Positions 18,193-28,082 of a DNA stretch of 64,000 bases are shown piece after piece. A program made the position numbers and the translations under genes. Source of the DNA: Gynuella sunshinyii YC6258 (GTDB lineage Bacteria; Pseudomonadota; Gammaproteobacteria; Pseudomonadales; Natronospirillaceae); contig NZ_CP007142.1 in the NCBI RefSeq assembly GCF_000940805.1, positions 1,526,593 through 1,590,592 on the forward strand. Direction: 5' to 3'. Within the stretch, counting starts at the first letter, position 1; every line of letters starts with the position of its first letter. The notes under the pieces are model-generated. The model was not told where the DNA came from. It was given only the letters and a program-made list of their open reading frames with translations, and made no database searches.

Positions 18193-21100
18193 TTAAAGTG
18201 CGTTATTTGCCACGATTTTGACGTTATCTATTTGAAAATGGACATTATTATGACTGTCCGCCCAGTTTGGCAGTAATTCCAGCACAGTGGTGATTTTGCT
18301 TTTGTCCAGATCTGCATAGTTGTCCAGAATAATGTGATAGGTATGCCACTGTTGCAGGGGAATAGCACCACTGTATTCATCGGTCAGAGTCGTGATATCC
18401 AGATCACCTGAACGACAATTATCGGGGTCAGAGTTACAAACCATCTTGGCGGTCAGTCCATTGCTTTCCCCGAGACTGATCACATTCAGATCAAAGCTGA
18501 TATAGCTGCCAGCCGGTAGTTGTGACAGATCAGTATCCTTAACCATGCCAAGAACAACGATGCCTTTGTGGTTTGCTGCATTGCCATACTGCGCGTCAAT
18601 GACCGTGTTGCCACCATCGTTGTAAGCCGCGTCCAATGTGACGTAGTCAGGCGTTTCCGTCCAGGTGCTAGCATCGGTCGCCCATTTGGCCGGTTGTTTG
18701 AACAGACTGCTGTCGTCTATGCCATCACTATAAACGGATGTGGTGGTGCTGATGGTTGGTGCCTGAACCGGCGGTTGCAGGGTGCTGCAATCCAGGGCTT
18801 CGTCTTCCGTCCATGGCTGCCAGCCGATATTCTCTATATCAATGTTCATTGCCCCGGTGCTGTATAGCAGGAATGGCGTATTCACACTGGTAATATCCAG
18901 TCCGGTATTGGTCAGGCAGGCCAGCGGGATTTTAATGTCCTGCCAGGTATCCAGCGGCAGGCTGCGCAGCAGTCCGGCGATATTGATTTCGCCAACGCAG
19001 GGATAGATGCAATGAGCACTCAGATTGACCGCTTCCACGCTTTCGTCCGGTGCCTCATGAACCCGGACACGAAAACTGATGCTGGTCTCGGAATTGCCAT
19101 AAGCAGCCAGATCCCGGGTGGTGTTGGCATCGGTGGATTGAATGTAGATTTGGGCAATATCACTCCAGACGATATTTTTGGCGCTGAATTGAACGCTGCC
19201 ATCAATGGTTTTGACGGTAATTTCGTTACCAGGCAGGGTTGAGGTGGCCGATGGGTCGATGTCCACTTCGGTACCGCTCCAGTTGGAAGGACCACCAATG
19301 CGCAGGGTATAGTCAGTCGCTGTATTGCCATTGCTCAGCAGCTCCAGCGGAACGTCCGTGGTCCCGGCAGAGGAGTTATCTCCGGCACCACAACCCTGAT
19401 TAGAAGTCTCTTCAGACAGGGTTGAGAGTGACCCGTCATCACTGGTGCTGAGGCCAAAGCCATAGGCAAACAAGGGAGTCTGGCCATCGTTGCGGTTCAC
19501 CAGAACCTGGCAGTCTGTGGCAGGCCAGCTGAAAGACAGTTTGCCGGTGAATGGATAGTCACCAAACAGGACATCGGCCACCCCGGCACCTTCCGTTCCT
19601 GGAAGCCAGGCTGCAACAAATGCTGCGGATTTATTCAGTTCCGGATTCATCCATAGCGGCCGACCGCCCACATAAACAGTAACCACTGGCACACCAGGGG
19701 CATTGCTGTTCAGTGTGTCCAGCAGTTTGGCATCGGCCGGGTAGGCACTGCCAAACGACAGCGTGGAAAACTTGCCAATATCGCCATTACCTTCGGCATA
19801 GGGAGTTTCCCCGATCACGGCGATGATCACGTCATAGCTGTCATCGGCTGCAGAACCGTCTTGGCTGTAAGTTACTTCGCCAGTGCTGGAAATGGCACTG
19901 TTGATACCACTCAGGATGGTCTCACCATAAGGGAAATCACTGTTCGTATTACCGGTACCCTGCCAGCTCAGTGACCAGCCTCCGGTTTGATTCATCATGC
20001 TGTCGGCGGTTTTGCCGGTTACCAGAATACGGGCATCTTTAGAAAGCGGGAGGGTATCGGCATTGTTTTTCAGCAACACCAGGGATTTGCGTACAGCTTC
20101 ACGTGCCACTGCCCGCATCTCATCGCTGTGCAGATTATTTGCATCACCTGCGCCCTGACGCTCCGAAGGCTTGACCTTGGTGAACAGACCGGCACGGAAT
20201 TTCACCCGTAAAATCCGCCGTACGGCATCATCGATCCGGCTCATGGCGATGGCACCATCGTTGACATCCTGGATGGTATTGGTGATCAGGGCTTTCCAGT
20301 CATCCGGTACCATGATCATGTCGATGCCGGCATTGATGGCCTGCGGGCAGTGGCTGTTGGTACAACCGGTTACCTGACCGACGCCGTTCCAGTCCGACAC
20401 GATAAAGCCGTCAAAGTGCATTTTGCCTTTCAGGACAGTATTCAGAAGGTATTCGTGGCCATGCAGTTTTTCACCATTCCAGCTGTTGAATGATGCCATG
20501 ACGGTTTGTGCGCCGGCGCTCAGAGCGGAATAGTAACCCTGACCGTGGATATTGATCAGATCATGCTCGTTGCTGAGGTTATCACCCTGATCATCACCCT
20601 GATCGGTGCCACCGTCGCCAATATAGTGTTTGGCGGTCGCCAGTACGTGATCATCACCGAAATCGCCCTGTAAGCCTTCGACCATGGCACCGCCATAATT
20701 GAAAACGATTTCGCCATCTTCAGAGTAACCTTCGTAGCTGCGTCCCCAACGGTCATCACGGACAACGGCCAGCGTGGGCGCAAAGGTCCAGTCGATACCC
20801 GTTGCCGTCACCTGACGGGCGGTGGCCTGGCCGATCCGTTTGATCAGCGCCGGATCGCGGGCAGCACCCAGTCCGATATTGTGCGGAAACAGTACAGTAC
20901 CCATGACATTGCTGTGGCCATGGACGGCATCGGTACCCCAAATCAATGGAATAGCGGCTTTACCGTCATCGGTATTCATCGAGGCTTCCCAATAGCTGTC
21001 AGCCATTGCCAGCCAGTCTGCTGCGCTGGCGTTCTTGTCATTGTTGGGCCAGGAACCACCACCATTCAGCACGGAGCCTAGGTGATAGTCTATGACGTCC

Positions 21101-21372
21101 TGTGGTGACGCCTGTTTGATTTCTGGCTGTACCATCTGGCCGATTTTTTCAGCCAGAGTCATGTTCATGATGAGGGTATCGATCTGTGCTTCGATCGAGG
21201 GATCAAGAGCGATGGTGCTGGTGAGTTCTGGCCAGTCCTGATAGTCGGTTCGGTAGACCATGTCGTTGGTGGTATCCGGGCTGCGGGGAGTATCTGTGTC
21301 ATTGGAATTTTCGTTGCACCCTGAAGTCAGTACAAGTGCGCTTGCTACCAATAGTGGAGTGAATTTGGTCAT
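18193..21372 (-). CDS. GH3 beta-glucosidase/exo-beta-glucanase lipoprotein
   Basis: A 1059-residue secreted enzyme. A lipoprotein signal ends at LTSGC (Cys19). The GH3 (beta/alpha)8 domain spans about 50-400 with nucleophile Asp327 in IVSDWNG. The second domain (about 425-650) holds the presumed acid/base Glu526 in ETPYAEGNGD, the ExoP/cereal ExoI arrangement. Two beta-sandwich modules follow, about 690-860 and 885-1057; the first is usual for ExoP-like enzymes, the second looks like an extra carbohydrate-binding module. It should release glucose from beta-1,3/1,4-glucans at the cell surface. AAGGAG precedes the ATG. No TonB receptor or regulator adjoins, so it is monocistronic with its own terminator. 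Confidence 0.92.
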   Translation of the reverse strand: MTKFTPLLVASALVLTSGCNENSNDTDTPRSPDTTNDMVYRTDYQDWPELTSTIALDPSIEAQIDTLIMNMTLAEKIGQMVQPEIKQASPQDVIDYHLGSVLNGGGSWPNNDKNASAADWLAMADSYWEASMNTDDGKAAIPLIWGTDAVHGHSNVMGTVLFPHNIGLGAARDPALIKRIGQATARQVTATGIDWTFAPTLAVVRDDRWGRSYEGYSEDGEIVFNYGGAMVEGLQGDFGDDHVLATAKHYIGDGGTDQGDDQGDNLSNEHDLINIHGQGYYSALSAGAQTVMASFNSWNGEKLHGHEYLLNTVLKGKMHFDGFIVSDWNGVGQVTGCTNSHCPQAINAGIDMIMVPDDWKALITNTIQDVNDGAIAMSRIDDAVRRILRVKFRAGLFTKVKPSERQGAGDANNLHSDEMRAVAREAVRKSLVLLKNNADTLPLSKDARILVTGKTADSMMNQTGGWSLSWQGTGNTNSDFPYGETILSGINSAISSTGEVTYSQDGSAADDSYDVIIAVIGETPYAEGNGDIGKFSTLSFGSAYPADAKLLDTLNSNAPGVPVVTVYVGGRPLWMNPELNKSAAFVAAWLPGTEGAGVADVLFGDYPFTGKLSFSWPATDCQVLVNRNDGQTPLFAYGFGLSTSDDGSLSTLSEETSNQGCGAGDNSSAGTTDVPLELLSNGNTATDYTLRIGGPSNWSGTEVDIDPSATSTLPGNEITVKTIDGSVQFSAKNIVWSDIAQIYIQSTDANTTRDLAAYGNSETSISFRVRVHEAPDESVEAVNLSAHCIYPCVGEINIAGLLRSLPLDTWQDIKIPLACLTNTGLDITSVNTPFLLYSTGAMNIDIENIGWQPWTEDEALDCSTLQPPVQAPTISTTTSVYSDGIDDSSLFKQPAKWATDASTWTETPDYVTLDAAYNDGGNTVIDAQYGNAANHKGIVVLGMVKDTDLSQLPAGSYISFDLNVISLGESNGLTAKMVCNSDPDNCRSGDLDITTLTDEYSGAIPLQQWHTYHIILDNYADLDKSKITTVLELLPNWADSHNNVHFQIDNVKIVANNAL

Positions 21373-21601
21373 CTTGTCTCCTTATTTTTAAGAGTCTGTC
21401 AGTACTTCCCAACTTGTTGGAAGGCAATATGACCGGCTCTATTGTTATTATCGCGGGCAGCATCGTCATTATCGCAGGGATGCTAAAGTTCCCTGGAGTT
21501 TTGGTCAGTAAATAACGATTTTCAGCGGAGAACGGTTTCAGGCTTTTTTAAATGGTCCCCTTGATCGCGAGCGCATTACCCTCCATACTTGCGCCAGTTA
21601 A

Positions 21602-21617
21602 ATTAGAAATTTCTAAT
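21602..21617. promoter_or_regulatory. 16-bp perfect palindrome upstream of the RND efflux operon
   Basis: ATTAGAAATTTCTAAT is a perfect palindrome centred about 65 bases before the adaptor start at 21675. Its place fits an operator for a dimeric regulator. No regulator gene lies beside it, so the binding protein is unknown. Confidence 0.5.
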
Positions 21618-21674
21618 ATAAAAAGTTGAACTATGGTGAAAGAGGTACTTCGATATCTCTTTGGAGGAATAACT

Positions 21675-22688
21675 ATGTACTTGATTAAAACCTCGGCGGT
21701 GGCGTTGGCCATTTCCATGCTGACGCTATGGACCCAGGCCGGGGAGCAGTTACCTTTCCCGGTGGTGACAGCTGTTAAGCAGAGTGTGGTTCGGGAAGAA
21801 AAGGCAGATGCGGTGGTAGAAGCCATCCAGCAGGCTACCGTTTCAGCCCAGGTATCCGGAAGGATTATTGAAGTCAATGTCGATGTGGATGACTACGTCA
21901 CCAAAGGCTCCGTCATCGTCCGTTTCCGCGATACCGAGCAGCAGGCGACCCTGAAATCTGCCCAGGCCCGTTATGTTGAAGCTGAGGCTAATTACAATCG
22001 TATCCAGGATGTGTTCAAGCGCAAGCTGGCTTCCAAGTCGCAACTGGACAGCGCTGAAGCTAATTTCAAGGCGGCCCGGGCCACGCTCGAACAGGCCAAA
22101 GAGCAACTGGAGCACACGGTTGTCAGGGCTCCCTACAGCGGTATCGTGGTGGAGCGTCTGGTAGAGGTTGGAGAAATGGCCAGTATCGGCCAGGGGTTGA
22201 TGACCGGTATTTCCCTGGAGCGGCTGCGGGCTGTGGCGGATGTGCCACAGCGTTATATTGATAAAGTACGGCAATTGGGCCGGGCCAGGGTGATTATCAC
22301 TGATGGTAAAAACCAGAGTATTCCTGGTGTTAAGCTGACTTTCAGCCCCTATGCCGATCCGGCCACTCACACATTCCGGGTACGGGTGGACCTGCCTGTC
22401 GGACAGGAAGGGATCTATCCTGGCATGTATACCAAAGTAGCGTTTGTGATTGGTGAAGAAGAGCGTCTGCTGGTACCTACATCTGCGGTGGTACACCGTT
22501 CTGAAGTTACGGCGGTATACGTCATCAATGATCAGGGTCAGGTCTCCTTGCGTCAGATTCGCAGTGGTCATGAACTGGATGATGGCCATACTGAAGTTCT
22601 GGCCGGCCTTCAGGCGGGTGAACAGGTGGCAGCAGATCCGATTGCCGCTGGAATCTATCTCAAGCAACAGGGACATCCGGAACTATGA
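21675..22688 (+). CDS. RND efflux periplasmic adaptor (membrane fusion protein)
   Basis: A 337-residue periplasmic protein from the ATG at 21675, behind GGAGGA. A signal peptide (MYLIKTSAVALAISML onward to QAGEQ) is followed by the first half of the lipoyl/barrel-sandwich domain (VSAQVSGRIIEVNVDVDDYV), an alpha-hairpin (about 80-140), the second lipoyl half (VVRAPYSGIVVERLVEVGE) and the beta-barrel and membrane-proximal domains. Adaptors couple the inner-membrane RND pump to an outer-membrane channel. The stop overlaps the pump start (ATGA). No outer-membrane factor is in the operon, so a shared TolC-like channel is inferred. Confidence 0.92.
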   Translation: MYLIKTSAVALAISMLTLWTQAGEQLPFPVVTAVKQSVVREEKADAVVEAIQQATVSAQVSGRIIEVNVDVDDYVTKGSVIVRFRDTEQQATLKSAQARYVEAEANYNRIQDVFKRKLASKSQLDSAEANFKAARATLEQAKEQLEHTVVRAPYSGIVVERLVEVGEMASIGQGLMTGISLERLRAVADVPQRYIDKVRQLGRARVIITDGKNQSIPGVKLTFSPYADPATHTFRVRVDLPVGQEGIYPGMYTKVAFVIGEEERLLVPTSAVVHRSEVTAVYVINDQGQVSLRQIRSGHELDDGHTEVLAGLQAGEQVAADPIAAGIYLKQQGHPEL

Positions 22689-25600
22689 ACCGAAAATTAG
22701 GTGTATCCGGTGGTATTGCCCGGCGCTTTCTGACTACGGAGATCACGCCATTACTGGCCTTGGTTGGTTTTCTGCTCGGAGTGTTTGCGGTACTGATCAC
22801 TCCCCGGGAGGAAGAACCACAGATCAATGTGACCTTCGCCAACATTTTCATTGCCTATCCGGGTGCTTCGGCCAAAGAGGTTGAGCACCTGGTCGCAGCC
22901 CCGGCAGAGCAGATATTGTCCGAGATCGAAGGGGTCAAGCATGTCTATTCGGTTTCCAATCCTGGGCAGGTGGTGCTGACCGTTCAATATGAGGTGGGGC
23001 AGGACCGTACCGCAGCGATTCTGCGGCTCTACAATGCCATTTATTCCAAACTCGACTGGCTGCCGACGGATTTGAATCTGGCGCAGCCCATTATCAAACC
23101 CAAAGGTATCGATGATGTGCCAATCGTTTCGCTAACGTTATGGAGCGATAACCCGGAAGTCGGTGCCTATGAACTGCAGCAAGTGGCCCACGCCATTGAG
23201 CTGGAGTTGAAGCGGGTCAAGGGAACCCGCGATGTATACACGCTGGGTGGCCCGGATTCAGTGGTGCATGTCTTGCTCGATCCGATCAGATTGGCAGGCT
23301 ATGGCATCGCGGTCAGCGATTTACGCACTGCGTTACAGGTTTCCAACGCTACGGTTCCGGCCGGATCTCTGGTGGATGATAACCAGGAGATACTGGTTCA
23401 GGCCGGGGCTTTTTTAAGCAATATTGATGAAGTGAAGTCATTGGTCGTGGGCGTTGCCAATGGCAAGCCCGTGTATCTGCAGGATGTCGCGGATGTCGTC
23501 CGTGGTGCCGATCAGCCGGAAACCTATTCCTGGTTTGGTGCCGGCCCTTCTGCCACTGGTCAGACGGCAGGCATGAAAGGAACCCAGCCGTCGGTGACGG
23601 TGGCCATTGCTAAACAGCCGGGCACCAACGCAGTGAATATCGCAGAAAATGTCATTGAACGTTTCGAACAATTGAAAGGTGTGTTCGTACCCGATGGCGT
23701 GCATGCAACGGTAACCCGTAACTATGGTGAAACCGCCAATGACAAGGCCCAGAAACTCATTTCCAAACTGATTTTTGCAACCGCTTCGGTTGTGGTTCTG
23801 GTGTTTTTGGCGCTGGGCTGGCGTGAAGCATTTATTGTCGGCATGGCGGTAGTCATTACCCTGGCGATTACGCTGTTTGCTTCCTGGGCCTGGGGTTTCA
23901 CCCTGAACCGGGTGTCGCTGTTCGCACTGATTTTTTCGATCGGGATTCTGGTCGATGATGCCATTGTGGTGGTGGAGAATATCCATCGGCACATGCAGTT
24001 GGAGGATAAGAGTCTGATCGAGGCCATTCCGGCGGCAGTGGATGAAGTCGGCGGCCCGACGATTCTGGCGACATTTACGGTCATTGCGGCCCTGTTACCG
24101 ATGGCATTTGTGACTGGGTTGATGGGGCCGTATATGAGTCCGATTCCGATCAATGCGTCGATCGGTATGGTCATTTCACTCGGAGTGGCGTTTATCTTCA
24201 CGCCCTGGCTGTCGCACGTGATGTTCAAACGCATGAAGCATCATCACAACACCGAGGGGGCACATCAGGAAACCTGGCTGTACCGGCTGTTCAAGAATAC
24301 TGTTGGCGTGTTTTTGCAGGGTAACCGCGGCCGACCAAAACGCTGGTTGCTCGGTGTTGGTATTCTGGTCCTGATTGCCGCGTCAGTCAGTCTGGCGGTG
24401 GCCAGACTGGTGGTTCTGAAAATGCTGCCGTTCGACAATAAGTCAGAGTTTCAGATCATCGTTGATATGCCGGAAGGTACCAGCGCAGAACGCACGGCAC
24501 AGGTCATGATGGAATTGGGCAATTATATCGCTACCGTGCCCGAGGTGACCGACTATCAGGCTTATGTGGGGTTGGCATCGCCGATCAACTTCAATGGTCT
24601 GGTGCGGCAGTATTATCTGCGCGAGGGATCTCATGTGGCGGATTTGCAGGTCAACCTGGTCGATAAACATCACCGGGATCGCAAAAGCCATGAAATTGCG
24701 CTGTCAGTTCGTGGTCCGTTGCAGAAGATCGGCCGGGCTTATGATGCCAATGTGAAAGTGGTGGAAGTGCCTCCCGGACCACCGGTGATGTCGCCGCTGG
24801 TGGCAGAGGTATATGGGCTGGATTATGCCGGACAGATTCAGGTGGCCCGTGAAGTAGAACGGATGTTTACCGAAACCCCGGATATTGTGGATGTCGACAA
24901 CAGCGTCGAAGCCGCGCAACCCAAACTGATTGCCCGGATCGATCAACAAAAAGCCGCGCAACTGGGTGTGAATCAACAATCCATTGTCGCGGCCATGGCG
25001 GCAGTATTATCGGGTGAGGATGTCAGCTATCTGCATAGCCCCAGCTTTAAGTATCCGGTACCGATCAGAATGGAGTATCCCGTGGCGGATAAGGCGGATA
25101 TGAAGTCGGTGCTGGCGCTCAGAGTTCGCAGCCAGAACGGTCAGCTGGTGCCGCTCAGTGATCTGATCACCGTGCAGCCCACGACCCGGGAACATGCTAT
25201 TTATCATAAGGACATGTTGCCGGTGGTCTTTGTAACCGGTGATATGGCTGGCGAACTGGACAGCCCTTTGTACGGTATGGCGGAGATCTTTCTGGCTCTT
25301 GGCGACAAGATCTTCGACAACGGTCAGAGTCTTAAACAGTACCTGATCAATCCACCGGAAAACCCCTATGAATACAGTTTGAAATGGGACGGCGAATGGC
25401 AGGTTACCTATGAAACATTCCGGGATATGGGGTTGGCATACTCTGTCGGTCTGATTCTGATCTACCTGCTGGTGGTCGCACAGTTCCGCTCGTATTCGGT
25501 ACCTCTGATCATCATGGCCCCTATCCCGCTGACGATCATCGGCGTTATGCCGGGCCATGCGTTGCTCGGTGCGCAGTTTACCGCGACTTCGATGATCGGC

Positions 25601-25921
25601 ATGATTGCGCTGGCAGGGATTATCGTGCGCAACTCGATTTTGCTGGTGGACTTTATCAATCAGCAGGTCCGTGAAGGTATTGAGTTTGAAGAGGCGGTGA
25701 TCCGTTCCGGTGCAGTACGGGCCAAACCCATTGTCCTGACCGGTCTGGCAGCCATGCTCGGAGCATTCTTTATTCTCGATGATCCGATTTTCAGTGGTCT
25801 GGCCGTTTCTCTCATCTTTGGGATATTGGTATCAACTTTGTTGACACTGGTGGTCATTCCCGTTATGTACTACGCTCTGATGCGTAACCGTGTCGGGAAA
25901 ATTCTGGGGGAAACCGATTGA
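22685..25921 (+). CDS. RND efflux transporter permease
   Basis: A 1078-residue AcrB-superfamily inner-membrane pump with the usual repeat of TM1, large periplasmic loop, TM2-7, second loop and TM8-12. The proton-relay Asp pair is present in TM4 as GILVDDAIVVVENIHRH, and LAGIIVRNSILLVDFI marks the second-half counterpart. The pump is driven by proton influx and exports drugs, metals or lipophilic compounds; sequence alone does not choose among these. It is translationally coupled to the adaptor upstream. It resembles the less-studied HAE-like pumps whose adaptors are short. Confidence 0.92.
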   Translation: MNRKLGVSGGIARRFLTTEITPLLALVGFLLGVFAVLITPREEEPQINVTFANIFIAYPGASAKEVEHLVAAPAEQILSEIEGVKHVYSVSNPGQVVLTVQYEVGQDRTAAILRLYNAIYSKLDWLPTDLNLAQPIIKPKGIDDVPIVSLTLWSDNPEVGAYELQQVAHAIELELKRVKGTRDVYTLGGPDSVVHVLLDPIRLAGYGIAVSDLRTALQVSNATVPAGSLVDDNQEILVQAGAFLSNIDEVKSLVVGVANGKPVYLQDVADVVRGADQPETYSWFGAGPSATGQTAGMKGTQPSVTVAIAKQPGTNAVNIAENVIERFEQLKGVFVPDGVHATVTRNYGETANDKAQKLISKLIFATASVVVLVFLALGWREAFIVGMAVVITLAITLFASWAWGFTLNRVSLFALIFSIGILVDDAIVVVENIHRHMQLEDKSLIEAIPAAVDEVGGPTILATFTVIAALLPMAFVTGLMGPYMSPIPINASIGMVISLGVAFIFTPWLSHVMFKRMKHHHNTEGAHQETWLYRLFKNTVGVFLQGNRGRPKRWLLGVGILVLIAASVSLAVARLVVLKMLPFDNKSEFQIIVDMPEGTSAERTAQVMMELGNYIATVPEVTDYQAYVGLASPINFNGLVRQYYLREGSHVADLQVNLVDKHHRDRKSHEIALSVRGPLQKIGRAYDANVKVVEVPPGPPVMSPLVAEVYGLDYAGQIQVAREVERMFTETPDIVDVDNSVEAAQPKLIARIDQQKAAQLGVNQQSIVAAMAAVLSGEDVSYLHSPSFKYPVPIRMEYPVADKADMKSVLALRVRSQNGQLVPLSDLITVQPTTREHAIYHKDMLPVVFVTGDMAGELDSPLYGMAEIFLALGDKIFDNGQSLKQYLINPPENPYEYSLKWDGEWQVTYETFRDMGLAYSVGLILIYLLVVAQFRSYSVPLIIMAPIPLTIIGVMPGHALLGAQFTATSMIGMIALAGIIVRNSILLVDFINQQVREGIEFEEAVIRSGAVRAKPIVLTGLAAMLGAFFILDDPIFSGLAVSLIFGILVSTLLTLVVIPVMYYALMRNRVGKILGETD

Positions 25922-25928
25922 TTTTCCT

Positions 25929-25958
25929 GCTGGTCGGGTGCGCCGTCATCTGACCAGC
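25929..25958 (+). terminator. Hairpin after the RND operon (weak terminator)
   Basis: GCTGGTC (25929-25935) and GACCAGC (25952-25958) form a perfect 7-bp stem eight bases after the pump stop. No T tract follows, so intrinsic termination is uncertain. Confidence 0.3.
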
Positions 25959-26203
25959 CATGACTCCTCCGGTATGATAGTTACCAGAAGCTTTGGAATG
26001 AGTGCTTTTATACTGCCTTTGCTTATGCCTGAATCGATCAAAAGCAGAATATTTGAGCACCAGATCAATAATTGGTGTCAGAAAGCCTCAAATCTCACCT
26101 TATATTATTCCGTCGACTGCTATATTTATGGTTGTTCATTAACAGATGTTTGGTACTGCGGTGCTACTTCAGCAGTTTTGAAAAACAAAGGTAACCATAC
26201 TGA

Positions 26204-27880
26204 ATGACGGAGAACAATCTGTCCCTGTCCAATCAATTAGAAATTAAACTGGCCCAGGCGGACAGTGAGCGTAGTAAGGCAAACTATAAGGACGGTATTG
26301 CCCTGGCCACTGAAGTGCTTGAACAGGCTCGCCAACACAGTCTGACCCATATTCAGGGGCGGGCGCAGATGTTGCTGGCCATGCAGTTGCCACGGCAGGG
26401 GCTTTATCACGAAGCGGTTCAGCATTATCGATCGGCCATTTCTATCTGGCAAAGCCAGAATGACATTGAGCAATTGGCCAGTGCGCTGAATGAACAGTCA
26501 GTCATTTATGTCCAGTTGGGTTTGCTGGACGAAGCGCTCGAAAACCTTACCCGTAGTATGGAATATGCCCGTACCAGACAGAATCCGACATTGCTGTTCT
26601 GGGCCTACAATCGTATCGGTGTCGTGCTGGAGCATCTCGAAAAGCACGAAGAAGCCAAAAAATTCATGCTACAGGCGCTGGTTCTGTCTCAGCAACTTGA
26701 TATCGAAGCCCGGTTTTGTGTCCTGAATAACCTGGCTGATTTCTGTGTCCTGTACGTACGGGAGCTGCTGTCACACAAACAACCACAGTTAGCCGAGCAG
26801 GCAACCGGTGTGGCCACCGAAGGCCTGCTGTATGCACAGCAGGCGCTGAAACTCGCGCGCCAATCCCAAAACCCCTATCGCGAAGCCTTGATTCTGGCCA
26901 ACTATGGCGCGTTACAGGCCTACAGTGGCGACTTCAGTGGCGCCCGGCACAATATTATTTTGTCGGGTAATCTGGCCAGACAACATGGGTTTCAGAGTCT
27001 GGGACTGGATGCGGAATTACTGCTGGCGAGAGTCTCCTGGCTGCACGGCGATGTGCAGGGAGCGATAGATATGTATGAAAATATCCTGCCTGCATTGATT
27101 GAGCTGGATGAGCGGCTGACCGTTCTGCATACCCATCTGGAAATTTCTCAGGCCTGTCAGCAGATAGGTCTGATGGAAAAAGCCTTCAGTCACTATAAGC
27201 GTTACCACCAGATGGAACGTGAACAACGTTCCAGCGTGGCAGCGTCGCGGGCAAAACTGATGACGTCTGTCAGTGAGTTGAGTGATGCCCGACGGGAGCT
27301 TGAGCGGACCCGCATGCAGGCGGAATTGGACCGCATTCGCCAGGAGGAAAGCGAGGTTGAAAAGCAGGCCCTCAGACAAGTGATTGAAGAGTTGAACAAA
27401 AAAATCCACATTGACGATCTGACCAATATCCACAATCGCCGTTTCATGATGAAAAAACTGCGTGAGGCGATCAAAGGGTCAGAGATGTTTTGTGTGGCTC
27501 TGATCGATGTGGATCATTTTAAAAACATCAATGACACATATGGCCACCAGCGTGGTGATGTACTGCTGCATAATCTGGCCCAGCTGATACAAAACGGTTT
27601 GCCGCCAGAGGCCATTGTCTCCCGTCATGGTGGTGAAGAGTTTCTGATTCTGTTCATGGAGCAGCAACTGGACAGCTGCCATGAGGTGTGTGAACAGATT
27701 CGCCAGCAGGTCATGCTTGATGTCGGCTGTATGCTGGAAGCGGACAAATCGATGACCATTTCCATCGGTTTGAGTCAGCGCCACTCAGACGATGAACTGG
27801 AACTAATCATTGAACGGGCAGACAAGGCCTTGTACGAAGCCAAAAATGGTGGCCGGAACTGCGTGGTCGTAGAGGCTTAG
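26204..27880 (+). CDS. TPR-repeat diguanylate cyclase
   Basis: A 558-residue soluble protein. Residues about 25-335 are TPR-like helical repeats (for example ALNEQSVIYVQLGLLDEALE and YNRIGVVLEHLEKHEEAKKF). A coiled coil follows at about 340-395, then a GGDEF domain with DDLTNIHNRRFM, DVDHFKNINDTYGH and the active-site loop GGEEF (476-480). It should make c-di-GMP from GTP. The RxxD inhibitory site normally five residues before GGEEF is absent (the sequence reads PPEAIVSRH), so product inhibition is probably lost. TPRs suggest control by a protein partner. It has AAAGGTAA upstream and stands before another GGDEF gene. Confidence 0.9.
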   Translation: MTENNLSLSNQLEIKLAQADSERSKANYKDGIALATEVLEQARQHSLTHIQGRAQMLLAMQLPRQGLYHEAVQHYRSAISIWQSQNDIEQLASALNEQSVIYVQLGLLDEALENLTRSMEYARTRQNPTLLFWAYNRIGVVLEHLEKHEEAKKFMLQALVLSQQLDIEARFCVLNNLADFCVLYVRELLSHKQPQLAEQATGVATEGLLYAQQALKLARQSQNPYREALILANYGALQAYSGDFSGARHNIILSGNLARQHGFQSLGLDAELLLARVSWLHGDVQGAIDMYENILPALIELDERLTVLHTHLEISQACQQIGLMEKAFSHYKRYHQMEREQRSSVAASRAKLMTSVSELSDARRELERTRMQAELDRIRQEESEVEKQALRQVIEELNKKIHIDDLTNIHNRRFMMKKLREAIKGSEMFCVALIDVDHFKNINDTYGHQRGDVLLHNLAQLIQNGLPPEAIVSRHGGEEFLILFMEQQLDSCHEVCEQIRQQVMLDVGCMLEADKSMTISIGLSQRHSDDELELIIERADKALYEAKNGGRNCVVVEA

Positions 27881-28082
27881 TGAGATTAATCGCCAGCCGT
27901 ATCGGGTGTTTTCAGTGAAGACCCGGTTTTGTCTCCCTTGTAGACTCCGTTTTGGCGTGTGCTGGCCATGCTCGTCAATCCAATCATTCTGACAGATTCC
28001 TGATTCCTCAAATAACAGCACTGCCAATGTGATTATTAGTCTAATCTGAATAGTAGTTGGATTGATGATTATCCAGGCGGCC

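Noticed and set aside
25890-26207. 105-codon frame overlapping the RND pump end
   Set aside because: Overlaps the pump gene and a hairpin, has no ribosome binding site and no family pattern.
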